A stretch of 37,165 nt of DNA from Nocardioides sp. (lineage in GTDB: Bacteria > Actinomycetota > Actinomycetes > Propionibacteriales > Nocardioidaceae), in assembly GCA_025965295.1 (NCBI GenBank), contig JAOPXF010000384.1, positions 1 to 37,165 of the forward strand, read 5' to 3'. The position numbers and the translations under genes are program-made. Under the pieces are notes generated by a model. The model did no database searches. It saw only the letters and a program-made list of their open reading frames with translations, and was not told where the DNA came from. Below are positions 30,698-37,165 of this stretch, one piece after another; position 1 is the first letter of the stretch; each line of letters opens with the position of its first letter.

Positions 30698-30728
30698 CCC
30701 GCGCGCGGCGGCGGCTGCCCTCGGTGGC

Positions 30729-31952
30729 CTACTCGCTGGCGGACACCCGCAGGAGCAGGACGGCGGAGAGCAGCGCGACCGCGCCGATGCCCGTGGCGAA
30801 GGCGGCGGTGGCCTGGAACTGCGACAGGTGGTCGGCGGCGAGCCCCGTGCCGAGGACCGGCAGGATCAGTCCCGAGAACGTGATCGCGAAGTACGTCGAG
30901 GTGATCCGGCCCCGGCCCTGCCCCCCGGCCCGGGCGTTCACGGTGGCCAGGCTGCCCATGAAGACCGCGCCGACGCCCACGCCCCCGACCGCTGCGCTCA
31001 GCGCGAAGAGCGGGAACGACTCGCCGTGGAGGCTCCCGGTCATGCCGGCCAGGCCGCCGACCAGCGCGGCGAGTCCGCCGAGGACGGTGCGCCGGTTCGG
31101 CAACCGGGCCCACGCGAACTGGGTGGTGCCGGAGGCGATGAAGACCGCGGCCACGGCGCCGCCGGCGAGCGCGGCGTTGTCGTGGCCCAGCTGCTCGCGC
31201 ACGATGGCGGGCGCGAGCGCGGCGAGCAGCCCGCAGAGAGCGAAGGCCGAGAACGAGGCCAGGCTCGCCGCGAGGAACTCGGCGCGGTCGCGGGCGGGGA
31301 ACCGGAGGGACGGCACGCGCAACGAGAGGCGACCGGTCGTCGGCAACGTCTCGGGGACCAGGCGCAGGCACAGGGCGGCGACCCCGAGCGCCATGACGTG
31401 GCCGGCATAGACCAGGCGGGTCGGGGCCCAGGCGTACTGCACGAGGAGTCCGGACAGCCCGGCGCCCAGCCCGATGCCGACCTGGTTCGTGCCGGTGGAG
31501 ACGAGCGAGGCGAGTCGGCGTCTGGCGGGTACGGCGAGCTCGACGAGCAGGGCGTTCGCCGCGTTCACGACGAAGCCGGAGGCCAGTCCGGTGAGCAGGC
31601 GGGCGGCGGCCACCAGCGCAACCGAGGTCGAGGCCAGCAGTGCCAGCCCGCTGAGCGCGCTGCACGCGAGCGCGATCGCGACCACCGCCCGCCGTCCCAC
31701 GCTGTCCGACCAGTGCCCGGCGAGCAGCACGACCACGAGGACGCCCGCGGGGTAGAGCGCGTACAGGAGGGTCACCCCCAGGTTCGTCAGCGCCCACCGC
31801 TCCTGGTACGTCACGTACAGCGGCGTCGGTAGGGTCACCCCGGCCACGACCACGGCGTAGACGACCACGACGAGGGCGCACTGGCGGACCGGATCCAGCG
31901 CCGCGGGGCGGGGGAGGGCGGACCGGCGGCCGGTGTCCAGACGGCTTCTCAC
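30729..31952 (-). CDS. MFS transporter
   Basis: This is a proton-coupled or exchange carrier of the major facilitator superfamily, 407 residues if GTG 31952 is used; the ribosome site is weak, so the start is uncertain. About twelve hydrophobic segments are visible. The loop-2/3 signature is GHWSDSVGRRAVV and the second half repeats the pattern near TTQFAWARLPNRRTVLGG. It lies 56 bases upstream of iclR on the same strand. It could import aromatic acids for the pobA pathway or export a compound. The protein type is certain, the cargo is not. Confidence 0.88.
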   Translation of the reverse strand: MRSRLDTGRRSALPRPAALDPVRQCALVVVVYAVVVAGVTLPTPLYVTYQERWALTNLGVTLLYALYPAGVLVVVLLAGHWSDSVGRRAVVAIALACSALSGLALLASTSVALVAAARLLTGLASGFVVNAANALLVELAVPARRRLASLVSTGTNQVGIGLGAGLSGLLVQYAWAPTRLVYAGHVMALGVAALCLRLVPETLPTTGRLSLRVPSLRFPARDRAEFLAASLASFSAFALCGLLAALAPAIVREQLGHDNAALAGGAVAAVFIASGTTQFAWARLPNRRTVLGGLAALVGGLAGMTGSLHGESFPLFALSAAVGGVGVGAVFMGSLATVNARAGGQGRGRITSTYFAITFSGLILPVLGTGLAADHLSQFQATAAFATGIGAVALLSAVLLLRVSASE

Positions 31953-31993
31953 GCTCGCTACCCGACCTTCTGACGCGACTTTTTGAGACCTCG

Positions 31994-32032
31994 TTGTTTC
32001 TTTGTGCGGACTCTGTTTATCATAGCGAAACA
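31994..32032 (+). promoter_or_regulatory. Promoter with overlapping dyad for the tautomerase/cyclase operon
   Basis: TTGTTT (31994-31999) and TATCAT (32018-32023) are 18 bases apart in a conspicuously AT-rich patch for this genome. The dyad TGTTT-N9-AAACA (32014-32032, with an extra C/G pair inside) covers the -10 element, as a repressor site would. The region also separates the divergent MFS gene. The promoter is by eye; the binder is unknown. Confidence 0.55.
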
Positions 32033-32073
32033 CGGACTGTGGCGTCCGTCTCACCCCGAAGCGAGGTTCCTGC

Positions 32074-32277
32074 ATGCCCATCCTGGAAGTCCATCTGCTC
32101 TCCGGCCGACCGGACGAGGTCAAGTCCGAGCTCGTCCGCGAGCTCACGGACGCGGTGCACCGCACCCTCGGCTCGGCGCCCGAGGCGATCCAGGTGCTGC
32201 TCACCGAGTACCAGGACGGATCCTGGAACGTTGCCGGCGAGCCCCTCACGCTGGGCAAGGCCGCTGCTCGTGACTGA
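32074..32277 (+). CDS. 4-oxalocrotonate tautomerase-like protein
   Basis: This is a 67-residue tautomerase-superfamily protein. It begins Met-Pro, so Pro1 becomes the N-terminal catalytic base. It aligns without gaps to Pseudomonas 4-oxalocrotonate tautomerase over the first 50 residues: Arg11 is kept (LSGRPDE), but Arg39 is Gln and Phe50 is Trp. A true 4-OT substrate is therefore doubtful; other keto-enol tautomerisations or hydratase-type reactions of the family are possible. GAGG lies seven bases upstream of the ATG. It overlaps the cyclase gene by eight bases and leads the operon. Confidence 0.85.
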   Translation: MPILEVHLLSGRPDEVKSELVRELTDAVHRTLGSAPEAIQVLLTEYQDGSWNVAGEPLTLGKAAARD

Positions 32278-33085
32278 CCTCGAATCGCTGCTGACCGCCG
32301 TCGCCGGAGGCACCGCGTACGAGCTGGAGCACCCCCGCTACATCGGCGCCCCGATCTTCCCCGCGCACTGGCCGGGCTTCGTCTACACGTTGCACCGCCG
32401 TCATGAGCGCATGGGCGATGCGGTGCGGACCAGCGCCTCGGGCACCATCACCATGCAGGAGCACTCCGGCACCCACATCGACGCGCTCTGCCACCAGGCC
32501 GTGGAGCTGGAGATGTTCGGTGGCGTGCAGGTGAGTCCGGACGTGCAGACCGACCGCGGCTTCACCGAGCTCGGCGTCGAGACGATCGCCCCGATCATGG
32601 GCCGCGGCGTGCTCCTGGACGTGGCCGCCACCAAGGGCGTGGACGCCCTCGAGCAGGGTTACCTGATCACCGAGGCAGACCTGGTGGAGACGGTCGAGGC
32701 GGGCGGGATCACCATCCGTCCCGGCGACTGCGTGCTGGTCCGGACGGGCAACGGCCGCTACTACGCGGACACGGACACGGACGCCTACCTCCGCGGTCCC
32801 GGCGTGGGCCCCGAGGCCGCGCGCTGGCTGGCGGCCAAGAAGCCGCTGCTGTGCGGCGCCGACAACGTCGCGTTCGACGTCCCCGATCACGTCGACCCGG
32901 AGCTGGGCTCGCTGCCCTGCCACGTCGTCCTCATCTACGAGGCCGGCATCTACATCCTCGAGAACCTGGACCTGGAGGGCCTGGCCGCGGCCGGTGCCAC
33001 CGAGTTCCTGTTCGTCTGCCTGCCCCTGAAGCTCGAGGGCGTGACCGGATCGCCGGTCCGGCCCGTCGCCCTCACCCTCCCCTGA
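32270..33085 (+). CDS. Cyclase family metal-dependent hydrolase (kynurenine formamidase-like)
   Basis: This is a hydrolase of the cyclase/KynB/isatin hydrolase superfamily, 271 residues from GTG 32270. The metal-binding motif HSGTHIDALCH is complete (His65, His69, Asp71, His75). Downstream, GRGVLLDVA, IRPGDCVLVRTGNG and GADNVAFDVP are standard for the family. Members open cyclic amides, lactones or formamides. With a tautomerase and an SDR alongside, ring opening of an oxidised heterocycle or cyclic diketone is plausible. The exact substrate cannot be named. Confidence 0.87.
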   Translation: MTDLESLLTAVAGGTAYELEHPRYIGAPIFPAHWPGFVYTLHRRHERMGDAVRTSASGTITMQEHSGTHIDALCHQAVELEMFGGVQVSPDVQTDRGFTELGVETIAPIMGRGVLLDVAATKGVDALEQGYLITEADLVETVEAGGITIRPGDCVLVRTGNGRYYADTDTDAYLRGPGVGPEAARWLAAKKPLLCGADNVAFDVPDHVDPELGSLPCHVVLIYEAGIYILENLDLEGLAAAGATEFLFVCLPLKLEGVTGSPVRPVALTLP

Positions 33086-33108
33086 CCCGACCATCACCAG
33101 GAGTCATC

Positions 33109-33525
33109 GTGACATCGCTCTCCCTCGCCCAAGCCCAGACCGTGCTCGAGGCATGCGCCGCCAAGGCGCGCGAGATCTCGTCCCCCTCGTCGATCGCCGT
33201 GATCGACGACGGCCGCGAGCTGCTCGCGTTCGCTCGCATGGACGACGCCCTGCTGGCCAGCGCGGCCATCTCCCAGGCCAAGGCCTACACGTCGCGCTCC
33301 CTGAGCTGTGACACCCGCGACGTCGAGGCGCTCGCCCAGCCGGGCGCGCCGCTCTTCGGCCTGCAGACCGCGCACGCGGCCGTGGGTCGCGCGCTGGTGA
33401 CCTTCGGCGGCGGCGTGCTGCTCCAGGTCGACGGCGCGATCGTCGGCGCCGTCGGGGTGGCCGGCGGCTCCCCCGACCAGGACCACGAGATCGCGGCCGC
33501 CGGCGCCGCGGCCCTCGGGGCGTGA
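33109..33525 (+). CDS. GlcG/HbpS-like protein
   Basis: This is a 138-residue protein of the GlcG/HbpS (heme-binding-like) family, GTG 33109 behind CAGGAG. Typical segments are SLAQAQTVLEACAAKAREI, IAVIDDGRELLAFARMDDA, AISQAKAYTSRSL, and LVTFGGGVLLQVDGAIVGAVGVAGGSPDQDHEIAAAGAAAL. No signal peptide is present, so it is cytoplasmic. Family members accompany many catabolic operons; some bind heme or cobalamin-like ligands, but the role here is unknown. It overlaps the SDR gene by four bases. Confidence 0.87.
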   Translation: MTSLSLAQAQTVLEACAAKAREISSPSSIAVIDDGRELLAFARMDDALLASAAISQAKAYTSRSLSCDTRDVEALAQPGAPLFGLQTAHAAVGRALVTFGGGVLLQVDGAIVGAVGVAGGSPDQDHEIAAAGAAALGA

Positions 33526-34295
33526 CCCGGATGGTCGACCTCAGGCAGCTGGAGGGCAAGCGCGTCGTCATGACGGGCGGCGCCGCGAACATCGGACGGG
33601 CCAGCGCCCTGCTGCTGGCGCGCCACGGGGCGAAGATCGTCATCGGAGACGTGGACTCGACCGGAGCGTCGGAGACCGTGGACCTGATCACGAGCGAGGG
33701 TGGCACTGCCTCGTTCGTGCAGACCGACGTGACCGACGAGCAGGCGATCGAGAACCTCGTCACCTCCGCGGCCGACGAGCTCGGCGGCCTCGACGTCGGC
33801 TTCTTCAACGCCGGCCTGCAGCGGTCCGGGTCGGTGACCGAGTTCCCGGCCGACGAGTGGGACGCCCTGTTCAGCGTCAACCCCCGCCACTGCTTCCTCG
33901 GCGCCAAGCACCTCGTGCCGCACCTGCGGGAGTCGGGCGGCTCGATCGTCTTCACCGCGTCCCTGGCCGCGATCAAGGGCGGTCCGGGCATGACGGCCTA
34001 CTCCGCGTCCAAGGGCGCCATCGTCGGGTTCAGCAAGGCGCTCGCCGCCGAGCTCGCCCCCGACCGGATCCGGGTGAACACGATCTGCCCCGGCTGGATC
34101 GACACCCCCTTCAACCAACCGGCCATCGACTTCATGGGTGGCCGGGAGTCCCAGGAGGACGCGGTGCGGCAAGCCGTTCCGCTGGGCCGCCAGGGCACGC
34201 CGGAGGAGATCGCCGGTGGCGTCCTCTTCCTGGCCTCGGACGCGTCGTCGTACATGACGGGTCAGCTGCTGGTCATCGACGGTGGCGTCGCCTGA
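33522..34295 (+). CDS. Short-chain dehydrogenase/reductase (SDR)
   Basis: This is an NAD(P)-dependent oxidoreductase of 257 residues. The start is GTG 33522 overlapping the previous stop, with ATG 33531 as alternative. It is a classical SDR: TGGAANIGRA, NAGLQ, active-site Ser in VFTASLA, YSASKGA, and the C-terminal SSYMTGQLLVIDGGVA. It resembles the FabG/cyclohexanol-dehydrogenase-like group. Together with the cyclase it may form the reductive or oxidative half of a ring-degradation route. Confidence 0.9.
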   Translation: MTRMVDLRQLEGKRVVMTGGAANIGRASALLLARHGAKIVIGDVDSTGASETVDLITSEGGTASFVQTDVTDEQAIENLVTSAADELGGLDVGFFNAGLQRSGSVTEFPADEWDALFSVNPRHCFLGAKHLVPHLRESGGSIVFTASLAAIKGGPGMTAYSASKGAIVGFSKALAAELAPDRIRVNTICPGWIDTPFNQPAIDFMGGRESQEDAVRQAVPLGRQGTPEEIAGGVLFLASDASSYMTGQLLVIDGGVA

Positions 34296-34306
34296 GCGGC
34301 GACGCC
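34284..34306. terminator. Stem-loop across the SDR stop codon
   Basis: GGCGTCGCC (34284-34292) and GGCGACGCC (34298-34306) form a perfect 9-bp stem with a 5-base loop that contains the stop codon. It separates the enzyme genes from the transporter genes. It could be a partial terminator or an mRNA-stabilising structure that sets a different level for the binding protein. Confidence 0.5.
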
Positions 34307-34366
34307 TCCTGCTTCAACCCTTTCGCAGAACGCGCAATCCCGCGCAGCCTTTGAGGAGCAAATGTC

Positions 34367-35728
34367 ATGAGTAACCGTCGCAAGTTGGCGAGCGTCCCGT
34401 CTCGCCTCAGCTTCCCGTCCGTTGACGTCTCGCGTCGCGGGTTCCTTCGAGGCAGTGCCGTGCTCGGAGGTGTCAGCCTGCTCGCAGCCTGCGGAGGGAA
34501 CGACTCGGGATCGTCGTCCTCCATCTCCACCGCCAAGGTGGACCCCGAGGTCGCTGGCGGCCTCAACGACATCTTCGGCCCCGGCGGCAAGGAGGGCGGC
34601 GCGGGCGTCACCCTCTCCGCGGGCATGCTCCTCGCCATCACCGGCCAGGGCTCGTTCTTCGGCAAGGTGATGGGCAACGGCGCCAAGCTGGCCGCCGCGC
34701 AGATCAAGGTCGCCGACGGCATCAACTACGACCTGCACATCGCCGACCACAAGAGCGGTGACGTCCCCACGGCCCTGACCGCCACCCGTCAGCTGGTCAC
34801 GCAGGACCAGATCAAGATCCTGCAGACCTCGTACGGCGCCCCGAGCGAGGCGATCGTCCCGCTCATCGGCCAGAACAAGCTGCTCTCCTTCAACGGTGGC
34901 GGCTCCAGCCCGGGCCAGGTCGGCAAGCCGTTCCTGTGGCAGACCCGGATGATCTTCGGCGACGACCCGTGCCCGGGCGGCCTCGCCTGGATCGCGCGGG
35001 AGTTCCCCGACGCCAAGAAGCTGGCGATCGTCGGCACCCAGGAGAACGGCGTCGCGGGCGCGAGCACGATCGCCCCCGAGGCGTGGAAGTCCCTGACGGG
35101 CGGCGAGGTCGTGGCCAACGAGCAGCACGACGTGGGCGCGACGGACTTCAGCTCCATCGTCGCGCGGATCAAGTCGGCGGCGCCGGACGCGATCCTCACC
35201 TTCAGCTTCGGTGACGACGCGGGCTACCTGGTCAAGCAGCTGCGCGAGGCCGACGTGGACGTCCCGGTCATGGGCATCGAGTTCACCGAGCAGGCCGCCA
35301 AGGTCGCCGGCGCGTCGTACGACACGTACAACTTCTGCACGGACTTCTACGACCCGAAGAACCCGAACCCGTGGAACAAGATCTTCGTCGACGGTCACAA
35401 CGACATGTTCGGTGAGGACCCGGAGTACTACGGCGCCAACTACTACGAAGAGGTCTTCTTCGTGTGGGAGCTCGCCCGCCGCGTCCTGGCGGATGGTGGC
35501 GACCCGACCGACACCACGGCCCTGCAGGAGGCGCTCGTCGCCAACCCGACGTTCAAGTCGCTGTACGGCGGTGACGCGTCGGCCACCGGCGAGGTCACCT
35601 TCAACCCCGACGACCACACGATCTCCAAGCCCATGGGCGTCTTCAAGGTCGTCGGCGGCCAGCCCGAGAAGGTCGCGGACATCGTGAAGCCCGAAGCCGG
35701 GGCAGACCCCGCCACGGCGCTGGTCTGA
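34367..35728 (+). CDS. ABC transporter substrate-binding lipoprotein, Tat-type signal
   Basis: This is the solute-binding component of a second branched-chain amino acid-type importer, 453 residues, with GAGGAG upstream of ATG 34367. The signal region has a twin-arginine motif SRRGFL (22-27), a hydrophobic stretch and lipobox LAAC (Cys42), so it is probably exported folded by Tat and then lipidated. The mature chain is of the periplasmic-binding type 1 family: SAGMLLAITGQGSFFGKVMGNGAKLAAAQI, DHKSGDVPTALTATRQLV. Unlike the protein at 890-2068 it lacks a plain Sec lipoprotein signal. Ligand unknown, presumably the operon's ring compound. Confidence 0.9.
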   Translation: MSNRRKLASVPSRLSFPSVDVSRRGFLRGSAVLGGVSLLAACGGNDSGSSSSISTAKVDPEVAGGLNDIFGPGGKEGGAGVTLSAGMLLAITGQGSFFGKVMGNGAKLAAAQIKVADGINYDLHIADHKSGDVPTALTATRQLVTQDQIKILQTSYGAPSEAIVPLIGQNKLLSFNGGGSSPGQVGKPFLWQTRMIFGDDPCPGGLAWIAREFPDAKKLAIVGTQENGVAGASTIAPEAWKSLTGGEVVANEQHDVGATDFSSIVARIKSAAPDAILTFSFGDDAGYLVKQLREADVDVPVMGIEFTEQAAKVAGASYDTYNFCTDFYDPKNPNPWNKIFVDGHNDMFGEDPEYYGANYYEEVFFVWELARRVLADGGDPTDTTALQEALVANPTFKSLYGGDASATGEVTFNPDDHTISKPMGVFKVVGGQPEKVADIVKPEAGADPATALV

Positions 35729-35749
35729 GCCACTGATCGACCGAGGAGC

Positions 35750-36628
35750 ATGATGGATCTCAGCCTGTTGGCCCAGCTCACCGTTTCGGGAATCGTCGTC
35801 GGTTCCTCCTACGCCCTGCTCGGGGTGAGCTTCGGAGTCATCTACGCCACGACGAAGATCTTCCACCTGGCGCACGCGGTGGCCTATGCCGCTGCCGCGT
35901 ACGCCGCGGTCTGGGCTGCCAACACCCTCGGTCTCCCGCTGGCAGTGGCACTGCTGGTAGGCCTCGCCGCAGGAGCCCTGTTCGGGCTCCTGATCGAGGT
36001 CGTCTTCTACCGCCCGATGCGGAAGAGGAACGCGACGCTGTTGACCATCTTCCTGGTGTCTCTCGGCATCAGCGTCGCGTTCCCCAACCTCATCCAGATC
36101 GTGTTCGGCCCCGACAACCAGACGCTGCCGCGGCCGGACAACCCGACGTACTCCCTCGGCGCGGTGACGGTCTCCCGTCACGACGTGATCGCCGTACTCG
36201 TCTCCTGGGTGCTGATCGCGGCCGTCGCCACGTTCGTCTCCAGGACGCGCTTCGGCCGCTCCATCACCGCCATGCGCACCAACCCGACCATGGCCGAGGC
36301 CGTGGGCATCGACAGCAAGCGGGTCTACACCGTGGTCTTCGCCCTCGGCTCCCTCCTGGTGGCCGTCGCCGCGCTGCTCTTCACCACGAAGGGCGTCGCC
36401 ACGCCGACGATGGGCCTGCAGCCCACGCTGATCGGGTTCATCGCCGCCTTCCTCGGTGGCATCGGATCCCAGTGGGGTGCCGCGCTCGGTGGCCTCGCGC
36501 TCGGGCTGCTGAGCAGCTGGAGCGCGCTCTACCTCCAGGTCGACTACGGCCCCGTCGTCGTCTTCGGCGCCATGTTCCTCGTCCTGCTGGTCCGGCCGCA
36601 GGGCCTCCTCGGGAAGGCAGCCGCCTGA
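35750..36628 (+). CDS. Branched-chain amino acid-type ABC permease (LivH-like)
   Basis: This is a membrane subunit of the second importer, 292 residues. ATG 35750 and ATG 35753 are adjacent; GAGGAG at 35743-35748 is slightly better placed for 35753. The protein shows the LivH pattern SSYALLGVSFGVIYATTKIFHLAHAVAYAAAAYAAV, the coupling loop MRTNPTMAEAVGIDSKRV and the C-terminal GGIGSQWGAALGG. Its stop overlaps the next ATG (ATGA). Confidence 0.92.
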   Translation: MMDLSLLAQLTVSGIVVGSSYALLGVSFGVIYATTKIFHLAHAVAYAAAAYAAVWAANTLGLPLAVALLVGLAAGALFGLLIEVVFYRPMRKRNATLLTIFLVSLGISVAFPNLIQIVFGPDNQTLPRPDNPTYSLGAVTVSRHDVIAVLVSWVLIAAVATFVSRTRFGRSITAMRTNPTMAEAVGIDSKRVYTVVFALGSLLVAVAALLFTTKGVATPTMGLQPTLIGFIAAFLGGIGSQWGAALGGLALGLLSSWSALYLQVDYGPVVVFGAMFLVLLVRPQGLLGKAAA

Positions 36629-37165
36629 TGAGCTACTACGCAGATGTCGCGATCGGCATCCTGATCCTGATGACCCTCGGGGTCTCGCTCAACCTGCTGC
36701 TCGGGTACGCCGGCCGGGTGTCAATGGCGCACGCCGTCTTCTTCGGCATCGGCGGCTTCACGGCCGCCCGCCTGACCCTCCCGTCCGTCGAGGAGCTCGG
36801 CGGGGTCGCCACGGCAGGGCTCCAGACCGGTGCGAGCTGGGGCTGGTTCCCCGCCCTGCTCGCCGCCATGGTCATCGCCTTCCTGGCCGCGCTGCTGATC
36901 TCCATCCCCGCGGTCCGACTGGTCCGCGGCGAGTACCTCATCCTGCTGACCCTCGCCTTCCAGCTCGTTGCGTTCCAGCTCATGGGCGTCATGGACTCGG
37001 TGACCGGAGGCCCCTACGGCCTCTCCGGGATCCCGCCGATGTCGATCGGCGGCACGCTGCTGATCCGCCCCGAGCAGTTCTTCTGGGTGATGCTGGCCGC
37101 CGCGGTCCTCACCTTCGCCGCCTGCTGGGCGCTGGGTGAGTCTCCGTTCGGTCGCCTGCTCAAGG
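36628..37165 (+). CDS. Branched-chain amino acid-type ABC permease (LivM-like), 3' end cut
   Basis: This is the second permease, starting at the ATG overlapping the previous stop and remaining open to the right edge (179 codons visible). LNLLLGYAGRVSMAHAVFFGIGGFTAARL is the LivM signature; further hydrophobic segments and GGPYGLSGIPP follow, ending within WALGESPFGRLLK. The ATPase genes expected next lie beyond the window. Confidence 0.9.
   Translation, partial: MSYYADVAIGILILMTLGVSLNLLLGYAGRVSMAHAVFFGIGGFTAARLTLPSVEELGGVATAGLQTGASWGWFPALLAAMVIAFLAALLISIPAVRLVRGEYLILLTLAFQLVAFQLMGVMDSVTGGPYGLSGIPPMSIGGTLLIRPEQFFWVMLAAAVLTFAACWALGESPFGRLLK

Noticed and set aside
28804..31410. Plus-strand frame of 868 codons covering the iclR and MFS genes
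   Set aside because: It runs out of frame through the aldehyde dehydrogenase and antisense through iclR and MFS, with no recognisable domain.

Overview
The window is about 70% G+C chromosomal DNA with many GTG starts, gene-end overlaps of the ATGA/GTGA type, an F420-type luciferase-like oxidoreductase, an ANTAR-type regulator and lipoprotein solute-binding proteins. This points to a high-GC actinobacterium. I think the Nocardioidaceae (Nocardioides-like) are likely, but that is an inference from gene content and style and not from a marker gene. Coding density is very high and no gene-free stretch exceeds about 160 bases. I see no tRNA, rRNA, IS element, CRISPR array or phage gene.

Region 1 (1-14.4 kb) is a catabolic regulon for an unidentified carboxylic acid. 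It opens with a crotonase cut by the window edge. An ABC importer of the branched-chain amino acid/carboxylate type follows (binding protein, two permeases, two ATPases), with an acyl-CoA synthetase gene inserted between the binding protein and the permeases. A TetR regulator lies on the minus strand. Divergent from it is a run of crotonase, SDR, crotonase, LLM-family oxidoreductase, 3-hydroxyacyl-CoA dehydrogenase, acyl-CoA dehydrogenase and thiolase. Two near-identical palindromic operators (813-826 and 7515-7528) precede the importer operon and lie between tetR and the beta-oxidation operon, so the TetR protein probably controls both. The set reads as import, CoA activation, dehydrogenation, isomerisation/hydration, oxidation and thiolytic cleavage.

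Region 2 (14.4-17.1 kb) holds four regulators: a GAF/ANTAR-like protein, two NarL/LuxR-type response regulators and one receiver-only protein on the opposite strand. No histidine kinase lies beside them. Perfect inverted repeats flank the last response regulator.

Region 3 (17.1-25.6 kb) is a complete potassium uptake locus, kdpF-A-B-C-D-E, including a 30-residue kdpF. Upstream is a cluster of seven TGAC/GTCA half-sites with 11-bp periodicity that I read as a KdpE binding region. A small membrane protein is encoded divergently.

Region 4 (25.6-27.1 kb) contains a small PGPGW-like membrane protein, a SnoaL/NTF2-like protein, a large hairpin and an orphan nucleoside 2-deoxyribosyltransferase-like gene.

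Region 5 (27.1-32.0 kb) is an aromatic aldehyde/acid module: 4-hydroxybenzoate 3-monooxygenase (pobA) divergent from a benzaldehyde-type dehydrogenase, an IclR regulator and an MFS transporter. A shared 15-bp inverted repeat occurs in the pobA/aldehyde dehydrogenase promoter region and directly before iclR. The likely flow is (hydroxy)benzaldehyde to 4-hydroxybenzoate to protocatechuate.

Region 6 (32.0 kb to the end) is a second catabolic/transport operon: a 4-OT-like tautomerase with two changed key positions, a cyclase-family metal hydrolase, a GlcG/HbpS-like protein, an SDR, then a Tat-type lipoprotein binding protein and two permeases. The last permease runs off the window. Its substrate is unknown.
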